Positions 53,401 to 63,439 of a stretch of 64,000 bases of DNA are shown piece by piece. Within the stretch, counting starts at the first letter, position 1. Each line of letters opens with the position of its first letter. A program made the position numbers and the translations under genes. The DNA comes from Dendrobium chrysotoxum (Eukaryota; Streptophyta; Magnoliopsida; Asparagales; Orchidaceae). The notes under the pieces were generated by a model that had not been told where the DNA came from, did no database searches, and worked only from the letters and a program-made list of their open reading frames with translations. The stretch spans positions 97,769,264-97,833,263 of the forward strand of contig CM034314.1 in NCBI GenBank assembly GCA_019925795.1, given 5' to 3'.

Positions 53401-56400
53401 TTTGTAATAGAGAAGTTGGTATGGTTATTTGTTGGAGGTGGTGGGTGAGGGCATCAGGTTGATGAGATAGACTACAGTAAGTAGGGTATCGAGCCACAGA
53501 TGACAGGGAAGATGAGCAGTATGCAGGTGAGTCTGTGTGGTCTCGAGAATGTGACGATGCTTTTTTTTTTGCGAGACCATTTTGTTCCGGGGTATATGGA
53601 CAGAAAATCTGATGCGAGATGCCGTAAGTTTGGAGATAGTTTTGTAGGTTATGATTAAGATATTCGGTACCTCCATCACTGCGTAAACATTTGATTTTGA
53701 GAGAGAGTTGATTTTCTATTGCAACATGGAATTTGACAAATGTAGAGAACACATCCGATTTATGCATTAGAGGGTAAACTCATGTAAAGCAAGAAGAATC
53801 ATCTATAAATGAGACATAGTATCTAAAACCTTGCATTGATGGAAAGGGGGCTGGACCCCATACATCGGTGTGTATAATTTCTAAAGGTTTGTAGACCTGA
53901 GTAATAGACATAGAGAAAGGGAGTTTATGACCTTTAGAGGTCTTACATGAGGAGCAAATAGAAGAGGAAGTAGGAATAGCTAGAGATTTGTTAGACTTGG
54001 AGATAGTGGCTATAGCTTGTTGATGAGGATGTCCCAGGCGATGGTGCCAACGAAGAGAAGAGGGAATTATTGCGGAGAGCACAGTAATAGGTTGATGACG
54101 GGATGAGTGGGGTGAGATGGAGTAGATCCCGTCACGGCAGGGTCCCGAGAGAATTACGGAATTTGTCATCTGGTCCTTTATTTGGAAGCCAGATGCATCG
54201 AAAAGAATAGATAGATTATTATCTTTTGCTAGATTAGAGATGGAGAGAAGATTGTAGGAAAGTTGAGGTAGATGAAGTAAGTTGTGAAGAAGTAGCTTAC
54301 GCGTGAGGGTGGGTAGAAGACTAAGACCAGAGTGAGCAATGGGAAGATGACGGCCGTCTCCAATGGTGACGATGTCCGTGCCTTGATAGTTTGATGGCTG
54401 AAATATGTTGTCGATTCTGTTTGTGAGATGAGTCGAGGCACTTGAATCCAATACCCAGTTGGAATTGGGCGTTGGCGTAGCTGCAACAAGCGTTATGGGT
54501 TGTGAGGAGGGGGGTAGGATACTGGAAGTTAAGATAGTGCCAGCAAAGATTAGCCGGATGTCCACGTTTGCCACAGATTTGGCAAGTGATGCTCGAGTTG
54601 GGGGAAGACGGTGGTGGCCTTGGCGAGGAGGCAGAGTTGTTCCATTTGCCAGCACTGTAGAAGAATCGTCCTCGTCCTCGTCCACGGCCACAAGAGGAGT
54701 AAAGGGCGGTGTGGAGCTGTGGAGTAGCTGCTTCCTCGGCGGAGTCGGCTGAGAGGTTGATTTCCTCACTAAAAAGGAGAGAATACAGATCTTCAAGGCT
54801 AATAGGAGATAACATTGTGCGGATTGAGGTCTTAAACGCCTGGTACTGAGATGGAAGACCGTTGAGAGTGTAAAGGAGGATATCTTCTATATCAATGGTG
54901 GCGCCAGCATCTGTTATGTTATTGACTAAGGTCTTGATGGAGGTGAGGTACTGAATCATCGTGGATTGGCCCATGGAGATGTTGTGCAATTCATTCTTGA
55001 GCTGAATAACTCGTGAACGATTCGTTGCCTGTAGTCGACGCTCGAACGTGGTCCATATGTTGGCGCAAGAGTCTAGGTTGAGAACATATGGAAGAATGGA
55101 AGGGGAAAGAGTAGAGCTGAGTGCTGCGGATAGATTTTGATCAATGAGCATCCACTGGGTGAACAGACGATTCGGTCGGGAGGTGCCGTCTTGCTGAATG
55201 GCAAGGCGAGGGGGTACAACTGCCGACTGGTCTAATAAGGAGACATAGTTGTTTGCTCGAAACAACTTGAGAATCTGGGATTTCCATGAAGGATAGTTGT
55301 CGCTACAGAGTGCGATGGGAACAATATTTTTGATATTGGAGATCATGAATTTTAGTGAGGAGGGGATGGTGGGTCTGTCTGTGACGTCTTCGCCTATGTG
55401 AGAGGAGGGAGACGATTCCATGGCTAGGAGTGGGCTGCGAGCCAAAAGGCTCTGATATCATGTAAAACTAAGATAAATGCCAGAGACAGAAGCAGAGAAA
55501 GCTAACAGAGGATGAAGCTAAGGAATGAAAATTCATTTTTGCTATTTCACTATATTTCCTGTCATACATATTTACTTTAGCTTTATGTATTTATACAGGA
55601 ATGTGTGTGGTAAGCTTTACAGGTGTAATGCTAGTATTGGTTGGGGTTGTTATGGGTTTATGGCAGTGATGTCGTGATGGTTGCTCCACTTGGTTCTGCT
55701 GTGTGTTAGTGGAAGTGGATGCTTTTAGGGAGCTCAGCTTGGTTGGTAACTCTATTAGTAAGAGGCTTTCTATGAGGCATTTTTTTCTGCGATGAAAATG
55801 ATCTATCAAATGTACTTTTAAACTCCTCTCATTAAACAATAGCTTCCTTTTCAATTTTTCAGCTACTGAAGATTATGAGTTTTTTTTTCGGGTGGATGGG
55901 GGAGGGCAATGGCTTGGTTTTTCTTTGAGAAGCAATTTATCTTGCAAAAGTGGACTACAGACTTTCATCCCAAGCATGAATAATTTGATTCTCTTCCACT
56001 CTGGGTTAAAATGATTTTTCTTTAAGTTGTCGAAAGCCTTGAGGAATCTCTAAAATAGCTAGCTCCATCAGAAACGCTCTGGTTATCGATTCTCCGACTG
56101 CAGCAAAATTCACACTCACTTTTGCTATTATATGTTCTGATCGACAAAACCACATCTTTTTACTGACGAAATCTCCATTTCTATTACAAGACAAGAGCAA
56201 AAATTGTGGGTGCAATATGACTGGAAACCGACCCTTTGTCTGGTTGTGGCTCATTAGTTCATCGTCCAAATCTCTGTATGGTACCTCCCTCCAATAAACC
56301 TAACCTTACAATCCCTACTAGAGGTCGTAGCCATAGCTGCCATCCTAGAATGCCTTCTCTCAAAAATGCTTCATCTCAAAAATCCTAAGGATCAAACCCC

Positions 56401-59400
56401 TCGTCGTCTAACAACGATCCATCACCCCCACCACCTCTCAAACCATAAATCCAAACCTCAAACAAAATCAAAGTCCTTCTTCTGGGGAAATGCTAAATCA
56501 AACTCAAAGCATATAACAAATACCCTCTTGTCAAGACCCCGATATTTTATCTAACCATTTCCAAAATAAATTTTCTAGTTTGCTACAAGACATAGCAACA
56601 AATCTGAACAATTCCACAAACGTTCTCTCTCTGAAGCCCTTAGCTTCCAACCTGGCTGCTAATAAACAAACCAAGAAAACAAAGGCCAAAAAAATTGGCC
56701 TCCACCTCAAAAACTGTTAGGCCGGTTCTCACTGGACCAGTCCAACCGGCCCAAGCATGTCCTCCCCCTAAGAATTGCCGCCCAAGCTTCTAGTGGACCC
56801 CACTAGGAAATCCATTAAGGAAGGAGGGGGCGGCTAGGGTTGGAGGGAAATTTTGAATTAGGCATTTGAATTAATGTATTAAATAGGAAGAGATGTTTAG
56901 GGTTAGGGTTATGCATGATTATTATGACTGACTCAGTGTCTTTGGTTCTTGGTGTCTTGGGCCCCAGCCTCGTCTAGGGATTGAGAGAGATCAATCCTCC
57001 TCTTAAATGAGGATCAATTGAATCTTGCTTTTCTTTTTCCGTTAGTTTGATTCTTGCAATAAAACTTCTGTTTTTCTCTGATTTTTTTCGATCAAATTTG
57101 TGGAGTTTCCTCGTTGTTTCATCAATATTGTTAGGGTTTACTTGAGATCTTCAAGTATTTCCTAACAAAAGCTTAATGAATTTTCACAACTTGGCTTCTT
57201 GAAATGTTAGGAGGTTTAATAGCTTTGATAGGGTCCTTAATCGTAGGGATCTTGTCAACTCTTTTAAACTAGACCTCTAGACTTCTTTTGTATCCTCAAA
57301 GGAAAGATTAACGGTTCCTTGTTATCTGATCTGTGATTTGTTAAGTCCCATAAACTTTTTGCCAATGAAGGCAGTTGCAATAATTTCAGTTGGTGCTCAA
57401 ATGATTCATGACCAGGTGATTTTTGGTTCTCTTCCATCTTTTCTTTTGTCCATGGTCTATGCATCAAACTCTATGATGAAAAGGACAACATTATGGAATA
57501 ATGTTAAAGACATTGCTGCTAGTATGAATCAACCGTGGATCATCATGGGGGACTTCAATTGCTGGAGAAATTAAAATGAAAAATCTGGGGGCACCCCCAT
57601 TTAAAATAGTAAATTCTGGGAGTTCAATAACATGATTTTTTTATTCAGGGTTAAAGATCTTGCTTTGGTTTGGCTCTCTTACACCTGCCTAATGAAATTT
57701 GGTTGCTCGCACGCCTGAATTCGTCGCATTTTGCGCAAGCGAGTTGAATTTTCACCGATTTTCTTATGTCAGCACCTAGGCAGTATGGGTATCCTTTTTG
57801 AGTAATTTGGATGTTTTGTACTCGTTCGCATGGTCCTTTTCGTGAATGGGGGTTGTTCGGATAACTTTGTAGAACATTGTGCACTTGATTTAACATTTTG
57901 ATTGCATTCGCTTGATCTACTCACGAGAGATCTCGTTTAGCTAATTTCGACATTCTAAACACAATGGCGTGATCCGTTTCACGATTGGAGGTCGTACAGA
58001 AAAGTTCGTGCACCAAAGCGCTAGTAGTTCGGTGCATTCGTCATCTGCTTGAGCCATGAATGAAAGACGCTTCTTTTGCGATTAAGTGTTTTAAACACGC
58101 TGGCAAGGTTAATTTTGCTAGCGAACGGTGTTTGGAGTGATTTCGTGAAACGTTGTGTCAATCGACCATTGTTTTAGTTGAATTTTTCTATTAGTTAATG
58201 GATATATCTTAGGAATAGTGTTCTCCAGCTCTATGCTTCCCCTTGGATGGCCATCTGACAATCGGAGAAGTTACTACCAGGGCTAACTTACTTTGTGATG
58301 ATTAAATGGGTGATATTTTTGACATTTTGAGTCCAATTTTGTTTTTAGGTTTACATGCTCCTCCTTTTTTATGTAATTTTGTTGTTTAGCTAGTTGGTTG
58401 GATTGAGCATTGTAATTTTTAGACGCAGCTTTTTTATGTCTTTTCTTTTGAGGCTGTTGATGATTCAAACTGGGTGTTGTATCTTTTTGTATTTAGCCTC
58501 CTTTTGTGAATGAAATGGGTTAACACCCTTATATTCCCCGCCCGCCCGCCCGCCTAAAAAAAAAAGTAGCAAACAGATAGCGGGTAATAATAAATTAATC
58601 ATACAAGTGGCATTAGCTTAACAGTTCTTAAATGGTCAAGTTGGCATTGAGTTAAAACTTTCAAATCAATTCAACAGCATACTGATTTCCCTACACGCAA
58701 TGTTCACTTTTTTTAGCCTAACATTTTGTTTCAGAGATCAGCTGGCCCAACTATAAAACCAAGAAATAAGGTAAGTCTAAGGGTCCGTTTGCAGCAGCTT
58801 TTTCATTATTTTCTTTTTTAGACTATTGCCACACCTCTATTTAACTACTATTTTTTTGCTGCTCCTCAAACTTTTTTGTAATGAGAAGCAACTTTTTACA
58901 ACCAGATTTACTTGAATGTGATAGCTATAAAAATGTTGTTAAATTATTTCAAAAGAAAACATTTATGATAATCTCATCTTCTTCTAAAAAAATTGTTCTT
59001 TTACAACAACTCTTAACTATTTTTAAAAATAATTGTAGCCACCCCAAGCGGACCCTAAAGCTAATCATTTCATAGTAGGAATAGATGGAAGATATGATCA
59101 TATGAAAGATGATACTTAAGAAAACGAACATGATAGACATTGCAATATGCTTATAGGTTTGTGCGAAGTAAATCCCTCTATGTTTTAAGCTGGTTTGAAT
59201 CTTAAAAGCGTAATAAAAGGTAAAACCTTTGTTATAAAATCATTGTAATTCTCATCCATCCACAGCCGACTCTCAATGTGCACTGCCTTGCTTTGCTCGG
59301 TAAGACTTGCCAGGACAAGAGCATGAATGAATGACTGCAAAATATCAGCTGGTGTTGCCTGTTTATGGATTATAGCACGAACAACACCTTCCCTCTCCAA

Positions 59401-60260
59401 CAGCAAATATTTAGCTGTAACATGTAAAATCCACCATTTCAATTCAGTAAAAGTTACTATGAAAAAATATATTTAAAAGGGGAACCTTTTTTGTAGTGAG
59501 AAATAGTTGATCCTGAAAGCTCCACCCTGCCATGCATAAAAACAGAAGACAACTCATTCCACCTGAAATAATTACTTCATTCTGATCTCAACTATAGAGT
59601 AAAGATTACCTTCATGAGAGCAGTTTAAAATCAGAATTTAGGAACTCACATGTCATGATGATTGAGGCCAGAGACTTTGACACCCAAGTATACACGCCGG
59701 TGTAGTGATATCCCGTTGCTTGAACTCCATGGATTAGCCAAGGAAGGAAATATATGTTCCATCTTTGAAACCTGCTGTGGTGTAACGACTGCCAACAGGA
59801 ATATGTGAGGCTTTTTTCCACTTAAGTTAAAAATGTTTCATGTGATGCAATTTTGAAACAGCATATGGAAAACTTATGACTCAATTACTCATAAGACTTC
59901 TTAAGTGAGAAATCAAAGTTCAATGACTAGGAGTTCTTAAAATCTTAGTCTCATCCCAAAAACTCCTTATATCCATTATAACTGAAGCACTACTTTTAGA
60001 ATAAAGAGTTTACATTCAAACATATATATATTTTTAGTTAGCAAATCTCTACCCTAAATCTCTCCTAAATTTGTCATCTCTTTTAAAAAACCGAAAAGTA
60101 TCCCGTTGGCATACAGACAGTACATTTCTGTGTAAGCTCCATTCAGGAAGAATAGTTCATTGATTACCTTGGCCATTCTTCATGAAATTCTGCAGCAGTA
60201 TGGAGCCTCTTTTACTGTTTAACGTTGTTAATGAAAGGCACCTTACAGCTTTGTAATTTG
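50473..60260 (-). CDS. Root-UVB-sensitive (DUF647) family protein, C-terminal exons (partial)
   Basis: Five exons on the minus strand: 60168-60260, 59650-59788, 59486-59526, 59227-59414 and 50473-50571 (stop TAG). All introns are GT-AG and phases agree; about 185 residues are visible. Readable pieces are NYKAVRCLSLTTLNSKRGSI, HIFPSLANPWSSSNGISLHR, YLGVKVSGLNHHDM, KYLLLEREGVVRAIIHKQAT, SFIHALVLASLTEQ, IESRLWMDENYNDFITK and LRSAGWEVERLLIPSIVWRA. This pattern fits the RUS/DUF647 family: plastid- or membrane-associated proteins involved in UV-B sensing, auxin transport and vitamin B6-dependent metabolism. Which member (RUS6-like is my guess) is open. Earlier exons are not in the window. The last intron is about 8.65 kb and filled with transposons, yet the frame is open. 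Confidence 0.8.
50822..51136 (+). pseudogene. LINE ORF1 N-terminal part, cut by copia
   Basis: The 104 codons match the N-terminal layout of the other LINE's ORF1: a short polar leader, then the start of the DUF4283 region. The final codons (ERSKE, then a stop) join across the copia element to GAGCTCAGCTTGGTTGG, which reads ELSLVGNSI. This corresponds to WKLCLVGYSI in the intact copy. The stop TGA at the junction lies in the target-duplication copy that mutated. Confidence 0.7.
51140..51406 (-). repeat. 3' LTR of the copia element
   Basis: 267 bp, containing CTTTATGTATTTATACAGG. The outer base is changed (GG instead of TG), but otherwise it differs from its partner at only a handful of positions. 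Confidence 0.9.
51407..54796 (-). pseudogene. Copia pol: protease, integrase, RT, RNase H in several frames
   Basis: Protease: NWVLDSSASTHLT near 54440, where the usual DSG active site reads DSS. Then the GAG-pre-integrase motif RWHHRLGHP and integrase IIHTDVWGPAPFP, SFIDDSS, LRSDGGTEY and YTPEQNG, interrupted by a frameshift near 53770. Reverse transcriptase (about 52020-52832) has GCRWTFKTK, KTRLVAQGN, QLDVTNAFLHG and the catalytic YVDDILLTG, with another frameshift just before it. RNase H (51420-51990) has SDVDWATD, SSTEAEY and CDNTSA. Most catalytic residues survive; only frameshifts and the protease change stop it. Confidence 0.9.
54321..55445 (-). pseudogene. Copia gag with CCHC knuckle
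   Basis: A 374-codon open frame. It has the UBN2/copia gag fold signatures (NYPSWKSQILKLF, LNLDSCANIWTTFERR, SRVIQLKNELHNISMG, YTLNGLPSQYQAFKT). An Arg/Gly tract (CGRGRGRGR) and a zinc knuckle at residues 288-301 (CQICGKRGHPANLC) follow. The frame then shifts before the protease. The natural start may be the later Met (MESSPSS). Gag packages the element RNA. Confidence 0.88.
55461..55727 (-). repeat. 5' LTR of the copia element
   Basis: 267 bp beginning TGTAAAACTAAG on the plus strand, with the priming site directly outside it at 55449-55460. Confidence 0.9.
55728..56380 (+). pseudogene. LINE ORF1 remainder, decayed
   Basis: Pieces in shifting frames match the other LINE's ORF1: LSLVGNSISKR, NFSATEDYE, a segment like FILQKW (LSCKSG, CAAAAGTGG at about 55946), then TGTCTGGTTGTGGCTCATTAG near the former zinc knuckle (about 56235-56280). 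Many indels and stops. Confidence 0.7.
56715..57167. mobile_element. Solo LTR nested in the LINE
   Basis: 453 bp, with ends TGTTAGGCCGG and TTTCCTAACA (imperfect inverted repeat TGTTAGG/CCTAACA). Flanks are aaaac (56710-56714) and aaagc (57168-57172), a 5-bp duplication with one change. It sits at the ORF1/ORF2 junction of the LINE: the bases around it read CTCAAAAAC / AAAGCTTAATG, like CCAAAAACTTAATG in the intact copy. Ends suggest a copia-type LTR. Confidence 0.85.
57173..57690 (+). pseudogene. LINE ORF2 endonuclease remnant
   Basis: Matches the start of ORF2 in the other LINE: AACTTGGCTTCTTGAAATG (LASWN), FNSFDRV, RDLVNSFKLDL. Later come SMVYASNSMMKRTTLWNN and WIIMGDFNCWRN, with the endonuclease GDFN motif intact. 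Homology stops at SYTC near 57690. No reverse transcriptase was found afterwards. Confidence 0.8.
57695..58205. other. Segment of unknown origin replacing LINE sequence
   Basis: About 510 bp richer in CG dinucleotides than its surroundings (GAATTCGTCGCATTTTGCGC, TGATCCGTTTCACGATTGG). It fits neither the LINE nor any element I recognise, and has no open frame of note. Confidence 0.4.
58781..59055. mobile_element. Tourist-like MITE of a second family
   Basis: 275 bp with ends GGGTCCGTTTGCAGCAGC and, in reverse complement, GGGTCCGCTTGGGGTGGC. Flanked by taa (58778-58780 and 59056-59058). In the last intron of the root-UVB-sensitive gene. Confidence 0.75.
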
Positions 60261-60600
60261 CTGAAATAAAGGTTGGAAGCTAATAAGCACAAAAAATAAG
60301 GCTACAGTTGTTCCAGATCAAGTAATAAAAAACATAGGAAAGAGTACATGGAAAAGCAGACAAAAAAAAATACTTATATATTGGATTTTGGACCAATCAT
60401 AACGATGAGAAAATTTTGAAATGCAGTTACTTCTAAATTCTACACATAATCAAATGGACACCTGCTATCAGTCAGACTAATCCCACGGAAACCCCTATCC
60501 CTACTTAAAGTTTTTAGACTCCAATATCAAGAATGTCATTCACACCCAGTTGCTGTCGGACAACTACTCCACCTGGCGAACTCAAACACAAAAGTTATTT

Positions 60601-62680
60601 GATGTCCCAAAATCTAATTTGGAAGAATTATTCTTTTATCTTTTAATAAATAACAACTAGAGCTACCTAATTTTTTTATCAATATCAATAGCAGCAGAAA
60701 TAAAACTATCGATCAAAACATCAATATATACATACATATTCAATTCCTAAAATCATATACACTACTAAGGATTTATACAATCATGTCATAATTACTTTGT
60801 CTTGAGTACAAAAGAATAACTAAAATAAAAAGAAACATAACCTGAGAAATCCAGATTAATCTCACACTCATGATCCTCTGCCCTGATCTGAAAATATTTA
60901 ACCACATATAATGAGCTAAAAAGCCATTAGGTCACCAAAACCTATAACTGAATTCAAAGCACAGTAAAGAAGCAATATGATGTCAGGGATCAAATCTTAG
61001 CAGTTACATTCATATGATCATTGATTCAGTGCAAAAATAATAAAATTCACATGCAGTAGTAGTAGAATCTATAAACAGTAAGACACTACGGTACGGAAGC
61101 CAGTAAAGCAGTAAACCAGTACGAGTATCAAATCTATAAAGCAATCGTCGTATCTGTAATACTAATTAGTACAAAAATTGGATAAAGCAACGAATCAAAA
61201 CATCAGTAAAGACTGTTGAAATCAAATCAATGTAGTAAAATCATATGGGAATGTACACATGCTATCACATGCTCAATATATCTTGTATAACACGTGCTCA
61301 ATGAACATATCATGCTTTTTGTATCAATAAATCAGCAACAAAGTTAATAATAAATCCATACATTAATATAAATAATGCCACAACAACATTCATTTCAATA
61401 GTCATACTAAACAAGTAAGAATTCTGACTATCACTGTGTTTTTCAGTATCGGTGTCAGTATCAGTAACTGTTGGCGCAGACACGCAGTAAACAAAGTCGT
61501 CACTCTTTGCTCGTCGGCACAATAATTATCTCCTTATAACTCTCAATCAGTGTATCACGTGAATCAGTAGAGGATATCACCAAACCATAGTATTTAAAGG
61601 AAAGCCCGTCGGCCCACCATCCTGTACAAATCAATCAGTTTTTACTTGTCTTTTACACACACATTATTATCATAGTACTATAACAGTAATAGCGACCAGC
61701 TATTACTCAATAACATATCCATATTCATTTTCAATGTATTGCAATAAATAAAATATAATTGAGCTTAATTTAGAAAGTGTCAAAATGTCCTAACGGTAGA
61801 ATAAAAATCATACTGAGCAAAAAATTCACATTTTTAAAATTTAACCAAATTATCAGATATTACATAAAATAACATTCTGAAGCTTTAGTTGAACTAAATC
61901 ACTATTTTTGACGTCAAAATAAATTTTTGAGTAGGCAAAATCACTGTATTTTCAAAATTACCCGGTGAAAAATCTCAAATAAATACTTAAAACATTCATA
62001 ATCTCAATCTCTATAATATATAAAAAGTTACACGGTGAAAGTTTTACAAATACAAAATTATCGTCATTTTTGGTACAAAAATACAAATTTGATCAGAAAA
62101 ATACTAAAAAATCAAAATCTTTGAAATCAGAAATAGGGTAATGATTCCTTACAGCGAGACGAGTAAATCTCCTAACTAACTTGACGCACGAAAATCGCTC
62201 TAGGCCTCCAAATCTGAGCTTTTCTTTTCTCACTCTTCTCTTTCTCTATTAAATTTATTTTTCATTTCTTTGTTGTCGAAAGAAGAAGGTATGAGGATTT
62301 AAAACATTTTAGTGACTTAAGATATTTTTATTAAAATAATAATTTAATATTATATAATCAATTTAATTAATTTTTTCAACAAAAATTCATAGAAATCCAA
62401 GCATTAATCAATTATTAAAAAATATCAATAAAATAAATTATTTTATTTAAAAAATATTGATGAAATCGGTTTATAAAACACATCTGCCGGTTCCAAAATC
62501 TCCACATATACCGACAAATGTCAATTTCTTAAGGATTTTTACTAATGCTCAAAAATTATGAAAAAATCGTGTAATTAAAATGCTATAATATCAATGCTAT
62601 GGCGAAGACGGTTTGTAATTTGGACTTATAATGACTCCAGAAAAAAATTTATTTACCTGGGTCAAAATATGGGCTATTAC
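60601..62680. mobile_element. 2.08 kb insertion in copia gag, solo-LTR-like
   Basis: The 9 bases aagttattt occur at 60592-60600 and again at 62681-62689, exactly where the copia gag frame (KLF then LANG) is broken, so this is an insertion with a target duplication. Shifting by one base gives ends TGATGTCCC and GGGCTATTACA with a 7-bp duplication; such ends are typical of plant Ty3/gypsy LTRs. It contains no domains. A C/T-rich leader (TTTTCTTTTCTCACTCTTC, about 62220) resembles the one in the solo LTR at 400-1992. Confidence 0.75.
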
Positions 62681-63226
62681 AAGTTATTTCTCGCCAATGG
62701 TTTTGTTGGGTACCTTAATGGCACCACTCCATGCCCACCCAAACATATCCTCTCTAGTATCGATCCTCGAACCCTAAATCTTCTGTATACTCAATGGCTT
62801 CTTCTTGACCAAAATCTATCCCTTGCTCTACTTTCCACTATCACCTCCTCTCTGCTCCCTTATATCATTAACTTGGACTCATGCTATGCTATCTGGACAA
62901 CACTTGAGTGGAGATTGTTCTCTATAAACCGTTCTAGAGTTATTCAACTCAAGAACGAGCTTCACTCACTCACCATGCGAAACCAATCTATGACAGATTA
63001 TCTATCTACTGTCAAACGACTGGTGGATAACATTGCAATAGCTGGTGGACTGATTGATACCGAAGATATCATCTTATATATCCTAAATGGATTGCCCGCA
63101 AACTATCAAGTTTTCAAGGCTGCAATTAGAACCAAGCTTATCCACATTTCTCTTGATGATTTATACTCCTTACTCTGTAGTGAGGAGGTTAACCTTGCCA
63201 TAGATGCTCCGAAGAACTCTCCCTAA
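62681..63226 (+). pseudogene. Copia gag, main part
   Basis: In-frame gag from KLFLANGFVGYL to EEVNLAIDAPKNSP, with the same landmarks as the first copia gag: YTQWLLLDQNLSLALLSTI, NLDSCYAIWTTLEWR, VIQLKNELHSLTM and DTEDIILYILNGLP. A stop follows at 63224-63226; the zinc knuckle lies in the next frame. Confidence 0.85.
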
Positions 63227-63439
63227 CTGATTCCCCTGCCATCACTGATACTCAGTTTGCGCTTACATCCACAAGGGGTCGTGGTCGAGGTCACAACTCT
63301 GCTTATTTTCATGGTCGTAGCCGTTCTCCGTCCTACCCCAACGTCTCTCCCAGGGGCGGCAAACCCAAATCACCTGTTGCTTGTCAGATATGTGGAAAAA
63401 GAGGCCACTCAGCCTTCTCATGTTGGCATCGTGCAAATC

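Larger units (their letters stand above)
51140..55727 (-). mobile_element. Complete Ty1/copia retrotransposon, frameshifted
   Basis: A 4.59 kb element with two 267-bp LTRs (51140-51406 and 55461-55727), nearly identical to each other. Read on the minus strand, the 5' LTR is followed by TGATATCAGAGCC, a methionine-tRNA-type priming site, and the 3' LTR is preceded by the purine stretch TTTGCGGGGGCG. Flanks are gagag (51135-51139) and gggag (55728-55732), a 5-bp duplication with one change. Domain order gag, protease, integrase, reverse transcriptase, RNase H is that of Ty1/copia. It inserted into ORF1 of the older LINE. Confidence 0.92.
50760..58567 (+). mobile_element. Decayed L1-type LINE, hosting nested insertions
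   Basis: Same family as the LINE at 12.4-17.8 kb but far more decayed. ORF1 starts at the ATG at 50822, is cut by a copia element after 51139, and resumes at 55728. The endonuclease is split from ORF1 by a solo LTR. After about 57695 the LINE sequence is lost; a 3' UTR-like stretch and poly-A end near 58558-58567. It lies antisense in the last intron of the root-UVB-sensitive gene. The 5' edge is approximate and no target duplication was found. Confidence 0.75.

Noticed and set aside
56893..56910. TTTAGGGTTAGGGTTA resembling plant telomere repeat
   Set aside because: Only about two units, inside a solo LTR; too short to be an interstitial telomere block.
59650..59821. Alternative frame MEKSLTYSCWQSL over the RUS exon
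   Set aside because: The other frame gives the conserved HIFPSLANPWSS and joins in phase with both neighbours.
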